Shown here: positions 53,054 to 61,276 of the stretch, piece after piece
Layout: each line of letters begins with the position of its first letter
How positions within the stretch are numbered: position 1 is the stretch's first letter
DNA from: Sphingomonas phyllosphaerae
GTDB taxonomy: Bacteria; Pseudomonadota; Alphaproteobacteria; Sphingomonadales; Sphingomonadaceae
Assembly: GCA_036946405.1 (NCBI GenBank)
Contig: JAQIJC010000001.1
Span: forward strand, 305,501 to 369,500
Length of the DNA stretch: 64,000 nt
Reading direction: 5' to 3'
The notes under the pieces: model-generated
Databases searched by the model: none
The model's input: only the letters and a program-made list of their open reading frames with translations
What the model was told of the DNA's origin: nothing
Made by a program: the position numbers and the translations under genes

Positions 53054-54529
53054 TCATCGCAAAGTGCGGATGCCGTCCAGTACGACCGCCGTGGCGATGC
53101 AGTCGTCCTCGTTGTATGTCTTGATGCGTTCGAGGACCGCTCGATCTCCGGTCTCCAGCCAGCGATGGTACCATTCTATGCTCGCGGCGCCGCTCGGATC
53201 GGTATCCCGCCAGGCGAAGCCGAGATATTTCGCGAGCACCTTGATGGAATGGCTGCGTGTCGGCCATTCAGTCGCCTTCATGACGACGTCGCAGTACAGA
53301 TCGACCGACCTCGGCGGGGTGAACAAAGCCTCCACCTCTTCGACCGAGCAGACTTCCGGATAGCGGCGTTGCAGCATCCGGTACGTCGTCCGCTCGTAGC
53401 GGCTGTAGTAGTAGATCGTGGCACCGGGGTATTCGGCGATGTGTCGCATCGCTCCTGCGAAGGCATCACGCTCGGCCGCTGCGGTCGCTTGCTCCGCCGT
53501 GAACGAGACGAACCGCATCGAGGCCGGATCGCCGTCACGTCGGTGAACGAAGCCGTGAAGGTAGGTCAGCCCCCTCATGGGGTCCGCTTCGATGTCGAAG
53601 AAGATCTCCTCCTCGGCGGCCGGCAGGTCGACGGGTGCGGTGAGGTACGGACGGGCACCCGGGGTCGACAGCAAACGTGCCCGCGCGGCGAAGGTGCGCA
53701 GGCGATCGGGTCCGACCCCCTTGAACGCCGTCCTGCGACCCTCGATGAACGCCTCGGGATCACACTGAGCCAGAGCGCGAACGGTGCCGACGCTTCCTCC
53801 GATGAGGTCCCTCGCCGCCCGACCCAGCTGCGGGATGAGCGTCAGATCGTCCGCATCGCCGAGCTCCTCGGCGCAATGGGCACGCCAGTGGCAAAGACCG
53901 CACGTCGCGGAGAGGGCACCTCGGGTGGAAAGGGGATCGGCGTGGATCGCGCGCACCGCCTCGCGGGTCGCGATGTACAGGTCCCACCAGCTCGATGGCG
54001 TTCGCGGCCCCCTCGCCGCCTCGAGGTCGTACTCGACCCGCCTACCCTCGATGTCCCAGATCTCCGCCACGCGCCCGTACGAACGGCCCATCCTCTCGAG
54101 GATGTCGCAGTACATCGCCACCTGAACAGCATAATGCGCCTTCGGACGGCCATCCTGTTCGTCATCGCCACCTTCCTCGCCGCGCCCGCTCTTGATGTCG
54201 GCCGCCAAGTATCCGTTCCCCCTCCGGATCAGCAGGTCGGGATCGCCGAGTAGGTCATCCGCCGATATGCGACCTCCCTGGATGATGGTCGCGCCGGCCT
54301 CCATCGCCAGAAACGTCTCGCTCTCTCGCGCATCAGCCGGAAGCCCATCTAGACATACCGCACCAATCGGTAGCCGCGCCAACGTAGTCGCTTCGTGCGC
54401 CGCGCCGCGCTGCCACAGCATCTTCACGAATGCGCTCAACTCGGCCCGACGCTCGCGGTCGCCGTGCACGTCCAAATCCACACGCCGTGGGCAGGACACA
54501 TGGTCATACAGCTGCGCCGCGGTGATCAT
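53054..54529 (-). CDS. RecB-like nuclease with RNase H-like C-terminal domain (TM0106 type)
   Basis: A 491-aa protein. The N-terminal PD-(D/E)XK nuclease has GDPDLLIRRGNGYLAADIKSG (residues about 93-113) and AVQVAMYCDIL, flanked by cysteines arranged as in Cas4/AddB: C13 (SCPRR) and C-x2-C-x5-C (TCGLCHWRAHC, about 207-217), suggesting a 4Fe-4S cluster. The C-terminal part is an RNase H-like exonuclease domain (EEIFFDIEADP near 307; YNEDDCIATAVVL near 472). This architecture is known as TM0106-family or YprB-like; its biological role is not settled. GGGAG precedes the ATG. It is a single-gene unit in the accessory region. Confidence 0.85.
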   Translation of the reverse strand: MITAAQLYDHVSCPRRVDLDVHGDRERRAELSAFVKMLWQRGAAHEATTLARLPIGAVCLDGLPADARESETFLAMEAGATIIQGGRISADDLLGDPDLLIRRGNGYLAADIKSGRGEEGGDDEQDGRPKAHYAVQVAMYCDILERMGRSYGRVAEIWDIEGRRVEYDLEAARGPRTPSSWWDLYIATREAVRAIHADPLSTRGALSATCGLCHWRAHCAEELGDADDLTLIPQLGRAARDLIGGSVGTVRALAQCDPEAFIEGRRTAFKGVGPDRLRTFAARARLLSTPGARPYLTAPVDLPAAEEEIFFDIEADPMRGLTYLHGFVHRRDGDPASMRFVSFTAEQATAAAERDAFAGAMRHIAEYPGATIYYYSRYERTTYRMLQRRYPEVCSVEEVEALFTPPRSVDLYCDVVMKATEWPTRSHSIKVLAKYLGFAWRDTDPSGAASIEWYHRWLETGDRAVLERIKTYNEDDCIATAVVLDGIRTLR

Positions 54530-54784
54530 CCACGTTCTCCCTCATGGCGCACGCCGAAGACCGCCAAACGACGTGTTGCACATGGAAGAACGTTAACCAC
54601 CTTTAGATCTTTACACAAGAACCAAATAGGTTAGTTGTTGCCGAGAGGAGAACACGACCATGGTTTCAATCCCGTCACCTGCCGCGTCGCCGCGGTGTCG
54701 TCCGACCATCACGAGACCTGCGTGGCGAAAGGCGCGCGGACCACCGGAACAGGAAGGACAAGAACATGACGAACGAGAACAGTG
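54530..54784. other. AT-rich upstream region of the nuclease gene and IS border
   Basis: About 255 bp with an AT-rich stretch (CTTTAGATCTTTACACAAGAACC at about 54602-54624, in shorter pieces) that may hold the promoter of the RecB-like nuclease gene. No gene was found. The sequence beyond about 54785 is IS-derived. Confidence 0.4.
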
Positions 54785-55050
54785 CGACGCTCGAGCGCAT
54801 TGCCGTGGTACACGGTCGTCCCAAGCGTATTCGTCTGGATAATGGCCCGGAATTCATCTCGAAGGATCTCGACCTGTGGGCTTACCAGCATGATGTGGTG
54901 CTGGACTTCAGCAGGCCTGGAAAGCCGACCGACAACGCGTTTGCGGAGGCGTTCAACGGCCGGGTGCGGGCCGAATGCCTCAACGCATACTGGTTCTTGA
55001 GCTTGGACGACGCACGGGTAAAATGTGAGGCGTGGCGGCGTGATTACAAC
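54785..55050 (+). pseudogene. IS3-family transposase fragment (DDE C-terminal part)
   Basis: A remnant of an IS3 orfB, from LERIAVVHGRPKRIRLDNG through DLDLWAYQHDVVLDFSRPG and PTDNAFAEAFNGRVRAECLN to EAWRRDYN. It corresponds to the second Asp and the Glu of the DDE triad. It lacks the N-terminal half and the C-terminal tail. It ends exactly where the complete IS3 element at 55051 begins, so a related IS3 copy inserted into it. Confidence 0.85.
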
Positions 55051-55130
55051 TGACCTGCTGCCCGTTTCCTGGACCGCTTTAAGCTGGAAAATTCCAGTTA
55101 TGATGGAGGGCCAAGGAAGCGGAGCGAACA

Positions 55131-55397
55131 ATGAAGAGGTCGAAGTTTTCGGAGGCGCAGATCGCCTTTGTGCTGAAGCAGGCCGAGGACGGCACGAGCG
55201 TCGGTGAGGTGTGCCGCAAAACCGGGATCAGCGAAGCGACGTTCTACGCCTGGCGCAAGAAGTATGCGGGTCTGATGCCGTCGGAGATGCGGCGGCTGCG
55301 CCAGCTCGAGGAGGAGAACGCCAAGCTGAAGCGGTTGGTCGCTGACCTGAGCCTCGACAAGGCGATGTTGCAGGATGTCGTCTCGCGAAAGCTCTGA
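55131..55397 (+). CDS. IS3 transposase OrfA
   Basis: An 88-aa HTH protein (KFSEAQIAFVLKQAEDGTSV, VCRKTGISEATFYAWRKKYA) with a leucine-zipper-like tail (LRQLEEENAKLKRLVADLSL). It ends SRKL*. In the -1 frame the sequence continues KALRPDRRRQLVDAVRSTW into OrfB, so the usual programmed frameshift that makes the OrfAB transposase should occur close to its stop codon, near 55385-55395. Confidence 0.92.
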   Translation: MKRSKFSEAQIAFVLKQAEDGTSVGEVCRKTGISEATFYAWRKKYAGLMPSEMRRLRQLEEENAKLKRLVADLSLDKAMLQDVVSRKL

Positions 55398-56248
55398 GGC
55401 CTGACCGGCGCCGGCAGCTCGTCGACGCCGTCAGGAGCACATGGCAGGTCAGCATCAGGCGGGCCTGTGGAGTGCTCCGGGCGGAGCGGTCGAGCTACCA
55501 CTATCGTGGGTGCCGCGCGGATCAGGCCGACCTGAAGAAGCGGATGAAGGAGATTGCTGAGACGCGGGTGCGGTATGGCTATCGCCGCATCCATGTGCTG
55601 CTCCGGCGCGAGGGCTGGGACGTGAACGCAAAGCGTGTCTATCGGCTTTACAAGGAGATGGGGCTGCAGCTGCGGCACAAACCGCCGAAGCGTCGGGTGA
55701 AGGCGAAGCTGAGAGAAGGCCGCTGCGCGGCGTCTTGTTCGAATGAGGTGTGGGCCATGGACTTCGTCCATGACCAGCTCGCGACGGGGCCGAAGCTGCG
55801 TATCCTGACGGTGGTAGACACCTTCAGCCGGTTCTCGCCGGCGGTGGTGCCGCGGTTCAGCTTCCGGGCGCCGGACGTCGTGGAGGTGCTTGAACGAGTT
55901 TGCGGCGAGATGGGCTATCCGGTGTCGATCCGCGTTGACCAGGGCAGCGAGTTCATCTCGCGCGACCTGGATCTGTGGGCGTACACCCGCGGTGTCACGC
56001 TGGACTTCAGCCGACCGGGCAAGCCGACGGACAATGCGTTCATCGAGTCCTTCAACGGCAAGTTCCGGGCGGAGTGCCTGAACCAGCACTGGTTCATGAG
56101 CCTCGACGACGCGGTACGAAAATGCGAGGCTTGGCGCAGAGACTACAACGAGGTGAGACCACATAGCGCGATCGGCAACAAAACGCCGATATCTCTGGTA
56201 AACCGGTCAGCGGCACATGGCCCGCCGCTGCCGGCAGATGCTGGATGA
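55385..56248 (+). CDS. IS3 transposase OrfB (DDE recombinase)
   Basis: The frame reached by -1 shift from OrfA; the first independent start would be GTG at 55472. The integrase core has the three acidic residues in EVWAMDFVHD, IRVDQGSEF and FIESFNGKFRAECL. The IS407/IS3-type C-terminus YNEVRPHSAIG is present. No internal stop was found, so the element may still be active. Confidence 0.9.
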   Translation, partial: AKALRPDRRRQLVDAVRSTWQVSIRRACGVLRAERSSYHYRGCRADQADLKKRMKEIAETRVRYGYRRIHVLLRREGWDVNAKRVYRLYKEMGLQLRHKPPKRRVKAKLREGRCAASCSNEVWAMDFVHDQLATGPKLRILTVVDTFSRFSPAVVPRFSFRAPDVVEVLERVCGEMGYPVSIRVDQGSEFISRDLDLWAYTRGVTLDFSRPGKPTDNAFIESFNGKFRAECLNQHWFMSLDDAVRKCEAWRRDYNEVRPHSAIGNKTPISLVNRSAAHGPPLPADAG

Positions 56249-56336
56249 CGCCCAGCCAAGTGGTCCAGGAACGGGTAGCAGCTCACAGATGCTGGATGAC
56301 GCCCAGCCAAGTGGTCCAGGAACGGGTAGCAGCTCA
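56235..56336. repeat. Exact 51-bp tandem duplication of the IS3 right end
   Basis: CAGATGCTGGATGACGCCCA... to ...GGGTAGCAGCTCA occurs at 56235-56285 (inside the IS right end) and again immediately at 56286-56336, with no difference between copies. The second copy is a lone right terminus without transposase. It could come from a deleted second copy of the IS or from slippage. Confidence 0.92.
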
Positions 56337-56339
56337 TCA

Positions 56340-56711
56340 AACCATGGTCTCTGGTTGCCGCTGGATGAAAGACCGGGGTAACCTCAAGTGGAATAAGCGG
56401 ATCCTTCTCGTCTCGACATGCGACAAGATGGATGCCTCCCTTCAAAGACAGCGAGACATCATGGCTCAATGGCCCGTGGGGTTGAAAATCGCGATCTCAA
56501 GGTGATCGAGATCGTCGGCGACAAGGTAAGGGGCGTTGGCGACGCTGCATTGAAGCTGCGGGCACGCTTCAGGCTACCAAGCAACGGCTTCGCGGCCCTG
56601 CTCATTGGCAAGGATGGCGCAACCAAGCTGCGCGCAACTCGCCCAATCTCTGCGTCCGAACTCCGGAAGACGATAGATGCGATGCCGATGCGTCGTCGAG
56701 GCGGGCGGTAG
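56340..56711 (+). pseudogene. DUF4174 protein gene, truncated and frameshifted
   Basis: Two frames together give a DUF4174 domain. The first (from about 56385) reads KWNKRILLVSTCDKMDASLQ and then runs out of homology near 56480; the second continues NRDLKVIEIVGDKVRG and ends GKDGATKLRATRPISASELR, IDAMPMRRRGGR. A shift of one base between about 56470 and 56495 breaks it, and the 5' part is lost at IS sequences. DUF4174 is a small thioredoxin-like secreted domain of unknown role. A GGATGAAAGACCGGGGTAACC stretch just before it (56365-56385) resembles an IS3 end. Confidence 0.7.
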
Positions 56712-56839
56712 ACCTCCTTGACGACGATGCGTCGCTGCATGCTCTTGAATTAGACCACCTTCGTTTCATGACGCACGAAGGCGTCATGAAACGAAGGGCA
56801 ATGATCGAACGAGTCCGTATCGACGCGTCCTTCCGGAGA

Positions 56840-57349
56840 TTAGTCATCCGTTCCAAGCGCTTGCTTGGCAGCATCAAGGGCAGCCTTCGATCCGCGCTTG
56901 GCCTTCGTGCCGACTGCCTTCGCTACGTTGACGACCTTCTCTCCAGGCTTGCGCCCTAATCCGATCTTCTTCGCCATGTCGCGACGGGCTTCCGAGTAGC
57001 TCTCTGCAACCATAGGATAGTCCGGCTTGAGGCCATATCGCGAGCGGTACTCGTCAGGCGTCAGACCATGCCCGGAAAGATGCCGACGAAGGGTCTTGTA
57101 TGGCCTGCCGTCAATCAACGAGATCAGATGATCCTTGCTCGCCAGAGACTTGCGTACGCTCACGGCGGGCTCGTACGTCGGAGTTACGCTCACTGGCTCG
57201 GCGCTGACCGGTTCATCCAGGTTTCTTATCGCCTCGTACATCGAGCGAAGAAAGGCAGGAACGTCTTCACTGCTCACGCGAGTGTTCTGGTTCGAGAGCC
57301 AGGCCACGGTCAATTCGGTGGCGAGAGTGATGTTGTGTTCGTTTTCCAT
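56840..57349 (-). CDS. MucR/Ros-family transcriptional regulator
   Basis: A 169-aa protein. The core GRPYKTLRRHLSGHGLTPDE, then YRSRYGLKPDYPMVAESYSE and RRDMAKKIGLGR, is the MucR/Ros DNA-binding region. In the founding members this holds a small zinc finger that begins with cysteines (CLxDG); here the segment is LISLIDG, so the Cys ligands are missing. A Lys/Ala-rich C-terminal tail follows (KAVGTKAKRGSKAALDAAKQ). MucR proteins control EPS and cell-cycle genes in alphaproteobacteria. The ATG at 57349 follows GGAG; an upstream extension is unlikely. Confidence 0.85.
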   Translation of the reverse strand: MENEHNITLATELTVAWLSNQNTRVSSEDVPAFLRSMYEAIRNLDEPVSAEPVSVTPTYEPAVSVRKSLASKDHLISLIDGRPYKTLRRHLSGHGLTPDEYRSRYGLKPDYPMVAESYSEARRDMAKKIGLGRKPGEKVVNVAKAVGTKAKRGSKAALDAAKQALGTDD

Positions 57350-58330
57350 GTTTGCTCCTGTGCGACCATCACTCCCATACCGCAACCCGCACGAGGATTT
57401 GAAGTTAGAATCAACTAGCTTGAACGCTCACCCAAAGCCTTGATTCCATGCGCACTGCGGGAAGGTAATCAGCGGAACATCTCCAAAGCTTTCATCTAGC
57501 CTGCGCGTGAACTGCTCCAGGTGAATTTATCGCCATGGTGCTTCGGCGTCTGGATCCCGGGCCTGCGGCACATGTTTCCTACCAGTTTAGTTCGTACCGG
57601 CTGGCGACCGCCAGCGGCGCCCGGATGCATCCGTCGGGGCTGCTGTAGCAACGGGCCTCGCTAATTTGGCTGAAGGTCCTTTCAAGACCGCAGGATGTCG
57701 CTGCACCACGGCTTCGATCACGATCCCGGACAAGCGCCCGGTCGCCCCTCTGGATGCCGACGCATTGATCAAGCGTCTCGGCACGGTCACATGCTGTTGG
57801 GGCGAACTGCGCAGCCAGCGGTCGCGCCTACCGCAGCACTGAATTCCCCCGCCAACCATTGTCCGCCACATGACGCTTCCATGACTGGTGCCGCTAGCGG
57901 CCATCTACCATCATAGTCGCTTGCGTTCGATGTGCCCAGTCTTCACGTCGCGACAGGGACCGCCCAACGGAATGGTCCTGAGCGCGAATCATCCCAATTC
58001 CGCTGTACGTTGCTCGGGGCGCCCTGTGCAGCTGCGTGGCGAACTGCGCGACACCGCTGCTGACAAGCGTGGATCACCTCGCCCCCCCACATGCAGACGA
58101 TGAGATGAGTGCAACGATCCGTGGAGCTTCTGATTGACCGGTTCTCAAGACCTAAGTAGTGGGCGCTCAAGCATCAAGAGTCGGCTCGAACGCCGACGCC
58201 AACCTGCTCCCGGGCAAGGTGGCGCTCCTGGTAACAGGAGGATGTGGCCGGACCGGCAAAAACGGGATCATGCGCCACTTCGTCGTTCGTCCGACTGGAT
58301 CGATGCCAAGGCTCGAGACGGGGTGAAGAC
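57350..58330. other. Gene-poor region of about 980 bp
   Basis: No convincing gene on either strand. Open frames of 60-105 codons are present but have no protein-like features, ribosome sites or family patterns. It may hold decayed genes; I could not recognise any. The first part must contain the mucR-like gene's promoter. Confidence 0.4.
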
Positions 58331-59392
58331 GTGACGGACACCGACCAGCAATTTGCCAGCGACAACTATGCAGGAGCCTGTCCGGAAGTTCTCGAAGCCA
58401 CGATGGCGGCCAATGGCGGGTCGGCGGTGGCCTACGGCGACGACGAATGGACCGAGCGTGCTGCGGATTTCTTCCGCGCGCTCTTCAAGATCGACTGCGA
58501 GGTCTTCTTCGTCTTCAATGGCACGGCGGCCAACTCATTGGCGCTAGCGGCCCTGTGCCAATCCTATCACAGCGTGATCTGCTCCTCGATCGCACAAGTC
58601 GAAACCGACGAGTGCGGTGCCCCGGAGTTCTTCTCGAACGGGTCGAAGCTCCTGCTGGCACCTTCAGCCGTAGGCAAGCTGACGCCGGATGCGATCCGGA
58701 CCATGGCGACCGGTCGTTCCGACATCCACTTTCCGAAGCCGCGTGTCGTCACGATCACGCAGCCTACCGAGAACGGTCAGGTATACAGTCGAGATGAGAT
58801 CCGGGCGATTTCGGCGGTTTGCCGGGACCTTGGACTCAAGCTTCACATGGACGGCGCCCGCTTCGCCAACGCATGCGCAACGCTTGGCTGCGCGCCTTGC
58901 GAGATCACGTGGCAGGCGGGCGTCGACGTGCTCTGCTTCGGCGGCACCAAAAACGGCATGGCGGTAGGCGAGGCCGTCATCTTCTTCGACCGTGCCTTGG
59001 CCGAAGACTTTGGCTACCGCTGCAAGCAGGCAGGACAGCTCGCTTCCAAGATGCGGTTCCTATCTGCACCTTGGGTCGGGCTGTTGGAAAGCGGCGCCTG
59101 GCTGGACAACGCCCGACATGGCAACGCCTGCGCGAAGAGGCTCGCGAGGCAAGTCGAGGGCTTGCCGGGCGTGGACCTGCTCTTCCCGGTAGAGGCAAAT
59201 GGGGTCTTCCTCACGGCTCCTGCGGAGCTGCTGCAGGAGTTGCGGGTCCGCGGATGGCGCTTCTACACCTTCATCGGCGGGGGTGCGCGCTTCATGTTCG
59301 CCTGGGACGCCCTGCCTTCACGCATCGATGCGCTTGCCTCGGACATCCGCGAAATCAATTCTTCGCTCGTCCGAGAAGACCAGATCACCTGA
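58331..59392 (+). CDS. ltaE: Low-specificity L-threonine aldolase
   Basis: A 353-aa PLP enzyme that cleaves threonine or allo-threonine to glycine and acetaldehyde. Signature segments: FASDNYAGACPEVLEA, YGDDEWT, FVFNGTAANSLAL, LHMDGARFANA (Asp that binds the PLP ring) and CFGGTKNGMAVGEAV with the PLP lysine near residue 207. The GTG at 58331 is preferred because the homologous region begins there; a frame extension upstream looks non-coding. It stands alone; the flanks are gene-poor. Confidence 0.9.
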   Translation: MTDTDQQFASDNYAGACPEVLEATMAANGGSAVAYGDDEWTERAADFFRALFKIDCEVFFVFNGTAANSLALAALCQSYHSVICSSIAQVETDECGAPEFFSNGSKLLLAPSAVGKLTPDAIRTMATGRSDIHFPKPRVVTITQPTENGQVYSRDEIRAISAVCRDLGLKLHMDGARFANACATLGCAPCEITWQAGVDVLCFGGTKNGMAVGEAVIFFDRALAEDFGYRCKQAGQLASKMRFLSAPWVGLLESGAWLDNARHGNACAKRLARQVEGLPGVDLLFPVEANGVFLTAPAELLQELRVRGWRFYTFIGGGARFMFAWDALPSRIDALASDIREINSSLVREDQIT

Positions 59393-59817
59393 GTGGAATC
59401 AACCCGAACCAGCCAGACTCGAGCCATGGGTGCAATTGAACAGGCTCCCTCGACAACCAGCCGGGATGAAGTTGAGACACGATCTCGGTCAAATTTTATG
59501 CCTCCGCCGGGTCCGCTCTCACTTAAAAGCAAAGGCCCGGCACTCAGTAGGGACGCCAGGAGGATCGCGACCGGCACAACGAGGGGCGACCATCGACGGG
59601 CGAGCGTCATGCCGTGCCGCGCCGCGTTGCGCCCACCATTGTGGACGATTTTCGACATGGAAGCGCATGCGCGATCATCCGCCAGCTAAGGCAGACGGCA
59701 TTATTTCGCCAGCATGAGCGGCTACGTCCTCCGCTCCCGCACTTGGATGTACGTGCAGCCGACCGGCTAGCTGGCATCGCGGCGCGGGATCGGCGATGGA
59801 GAGCCGGGAGGCGACAG
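59393..59817. other. Intergenic region after the threonine aldolase
   Basis: About 425 bp. A minus-strand frame from 59658 contains one hydrophobic stretch but runs on through the aldolase gene and is not supported. Nothing else is seen. Confidence 0.4.
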
Positions 59818-60744
59818 ATGGCAGTAGGCAGAACGATCGATAGGACCATCGCGGCGCTTTCAATAGCGGCGACGCTGCTGGTAGGATGGGTCGCGCTCCG
59901 CGCGACGATCGACACCGCAAATTGGGGTGGCGTCCCCCCGAAACGTCTGAAGGCGAGCTACATCGGGCCGACCGATCCCCTCGACGATCTCAGCCGAGGC
60001 TCGACGGTCCAAGTGACCGTTCTCAGTGGAGGAGAACCCGTTCGCAACCTCAGAATCATCCAGGCCACTCTCGAAAACACCGGAGCCACTCCGATTTTGC
60101 CCGCGGATATGGTAGAGCCGTTGTCGATCAAGTCCGAGAAGAACTGGAGGATTGTCGGAGTTGGGAACCAGCCACTCCTTGCGGGCGCCGCTCCCCAGCT
60201 GCAGTGGACCCGCGTGAACGATGGCGAATTCACGTCCGCGGCATCGCTGATCAATCCCGGGGACACGGTTTGGGCGACGGTCTATCTTTCCTGGACCGGT
60301 GCTGGCGAACCGCCAGCAAGAGGTGAGCGGGCGGTCTCCTGGAGAACCCGGATCGCCAACCTGAGAGGTATTGAGACGGGATCCGACGCGTACGAGGAGG
60401 TCATGCGGCGGAGCGGACCGATCGAGGTCCGCCTGTGGGGATGGGGCGTTCCCTTCACCACAGCATCGTTCGCGGTCTACTGCCTGTTGACCGTTCTGCT
60501 CCTCGCACGCGGAGGTCTGATCCGCACGGATCGTCCGATCACTCTGGCGATCGTGCCCTTGACCGGCCTCGTGAATCTAGCTGCCGCCGAGGCAGGGGCG
60601 ACCTACGTCTTCGGCGTGAGCCCCTTCATCCCCATTCCGGTCAGTCACTGGGCCAACCTCCCGCCAATCCTTCTCAACATCGTGATGATTGCCGTTCTCC
60701 TGTTCCTGAGTTGGCCTGATCGGCGCACACCGATCGCTGACTGA
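59818..60744 (+). CDS. Hypothetical membrane protein with extracytoplasmic domain
   Basis: A 308-aa protein. The N-terminal membrane helix (IAALSIAATLLVGWVALRA) is followed by about 170 residues that look like a beta-sandwich (VQVTVLSGGEPVRNLRIIQA, ENTGATPILPADM, DTVWATVYLSWTGAG). Three C-terminal membrane helices follow (FTTASFAVYCLLTVLLLARG, then LAIVPLTGLVNLAA, then PPILLNIVMIAVLLFLSW). I do not recognise a family. The ATG is preceded by GGGAGGCGAC. No operon partner is evident. Confidence 0.65.
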   Translation: MAVGRTIDRTIAALSIAATLLVGWVALRATIDTANWGGVPPKRLKASYIGPTDPLDDLSRGSTVQVTVLSGGEPVRNLRIIQATLENTGATPILPADMVEPLSIKSEKNWRIVGVGNQPLLAGAAPQLQWTRVNDGEFTSAASLINPGDTVWATVYLSWTGAGEPPARGERAVSWRTRIANLRGIETGSDAYEEVMRRSGPIEVRLWGWGVPFTTASFAVYCLLTVLLLARGGLIRTDRPITLAIVPLTGLVNLAAAEAGATYVFGVSPFIPIPVSHWANLPPILLNIVMIAVLLFLSWPDRRTPIAD

Positions 60745-61276
60745 GCGCACCGGATCGACGCCCGTTCAGACATCAAAAGGCTAACATTCTGAACTGACCC
60801 AAGACGAACGGCAGTCCCCTTCCCGATCCGCGTGGATGCGGCGGCGAAGAGGGTGGAGGGTCGCCTCCGCGTGCCGCCACCAGAGCATCGTTAACTCCCG
60901 ATCGTGGAACGCCCCGCCACCTCGCCCCGGTTATGAAAATTGGTAGCCTTTCGAATCAAAAGCAGAGCGTTTTCGGGCAAATCTCCGATAGCTTGCAATT
61001 GGCTTCATACATGCATCGAGACTTGACGGCAATCCGCTAACTGGTTCAATATTTAGGCGTATTTCGTCAAGACTGGATGATAGCCGGGACAGCATTGAAT
61101 GACCACCTTCGATCGACAAGCAAGTGGCCGTTTTGATCCTAGAACCGGTTATATCTTAGTTTCCCCATCTAAACCGGATCGTTCCGGGCAACGGTCCCAG
61201 CAGCCAGGAGAGTTGATAATCACATCGGTTGCGTGCCACGGACCCGAGATTGAGGTTGCGAAGCGTGGGCTGCTCG
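60745..61276. other. Intergenic region before the diguanylate cyclase
   Basis: About 530 bp without a recognisable gene. The second half is clearly AT-richer than the rest of the window (GTTATATCTTAGTTTCCCC at about 61148-61166), as expected of a promoter region or of foreign DNA. Confidence 0.4.

Larger units (their letters stand above)
55051..56285 (+). mobile_element. Complete IS3-family insertion sequence
   Basis: A 1235-bp element bounded by imperfect inverted repeats: left TGACCTGCTGCCCGTTTCCT, right (read inward) TGAGCTGCTACCCGTTCCTG. It carries the two overlapping frames expected for IS3: orfA 55131-55397 and orfB ending at 56248. It interrupts an older IS3 fragment. The last 51 bp of its right end are repeated once more directly after it (56286-56336). 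No matching target duplication was seen. Confidence 0.88.

Noticed and set aside
57587..57904. 105-codon minus-strand frame in the gene-poor region
   Set aside because: No ribosome site, no domain, composition like non-coding DNA.
59263..59658. Minus-strand frame with one hydrophobic stretch
   Set aside because: Runs into the end of the threonine aldolase gene in antisense and has no ribosome site.
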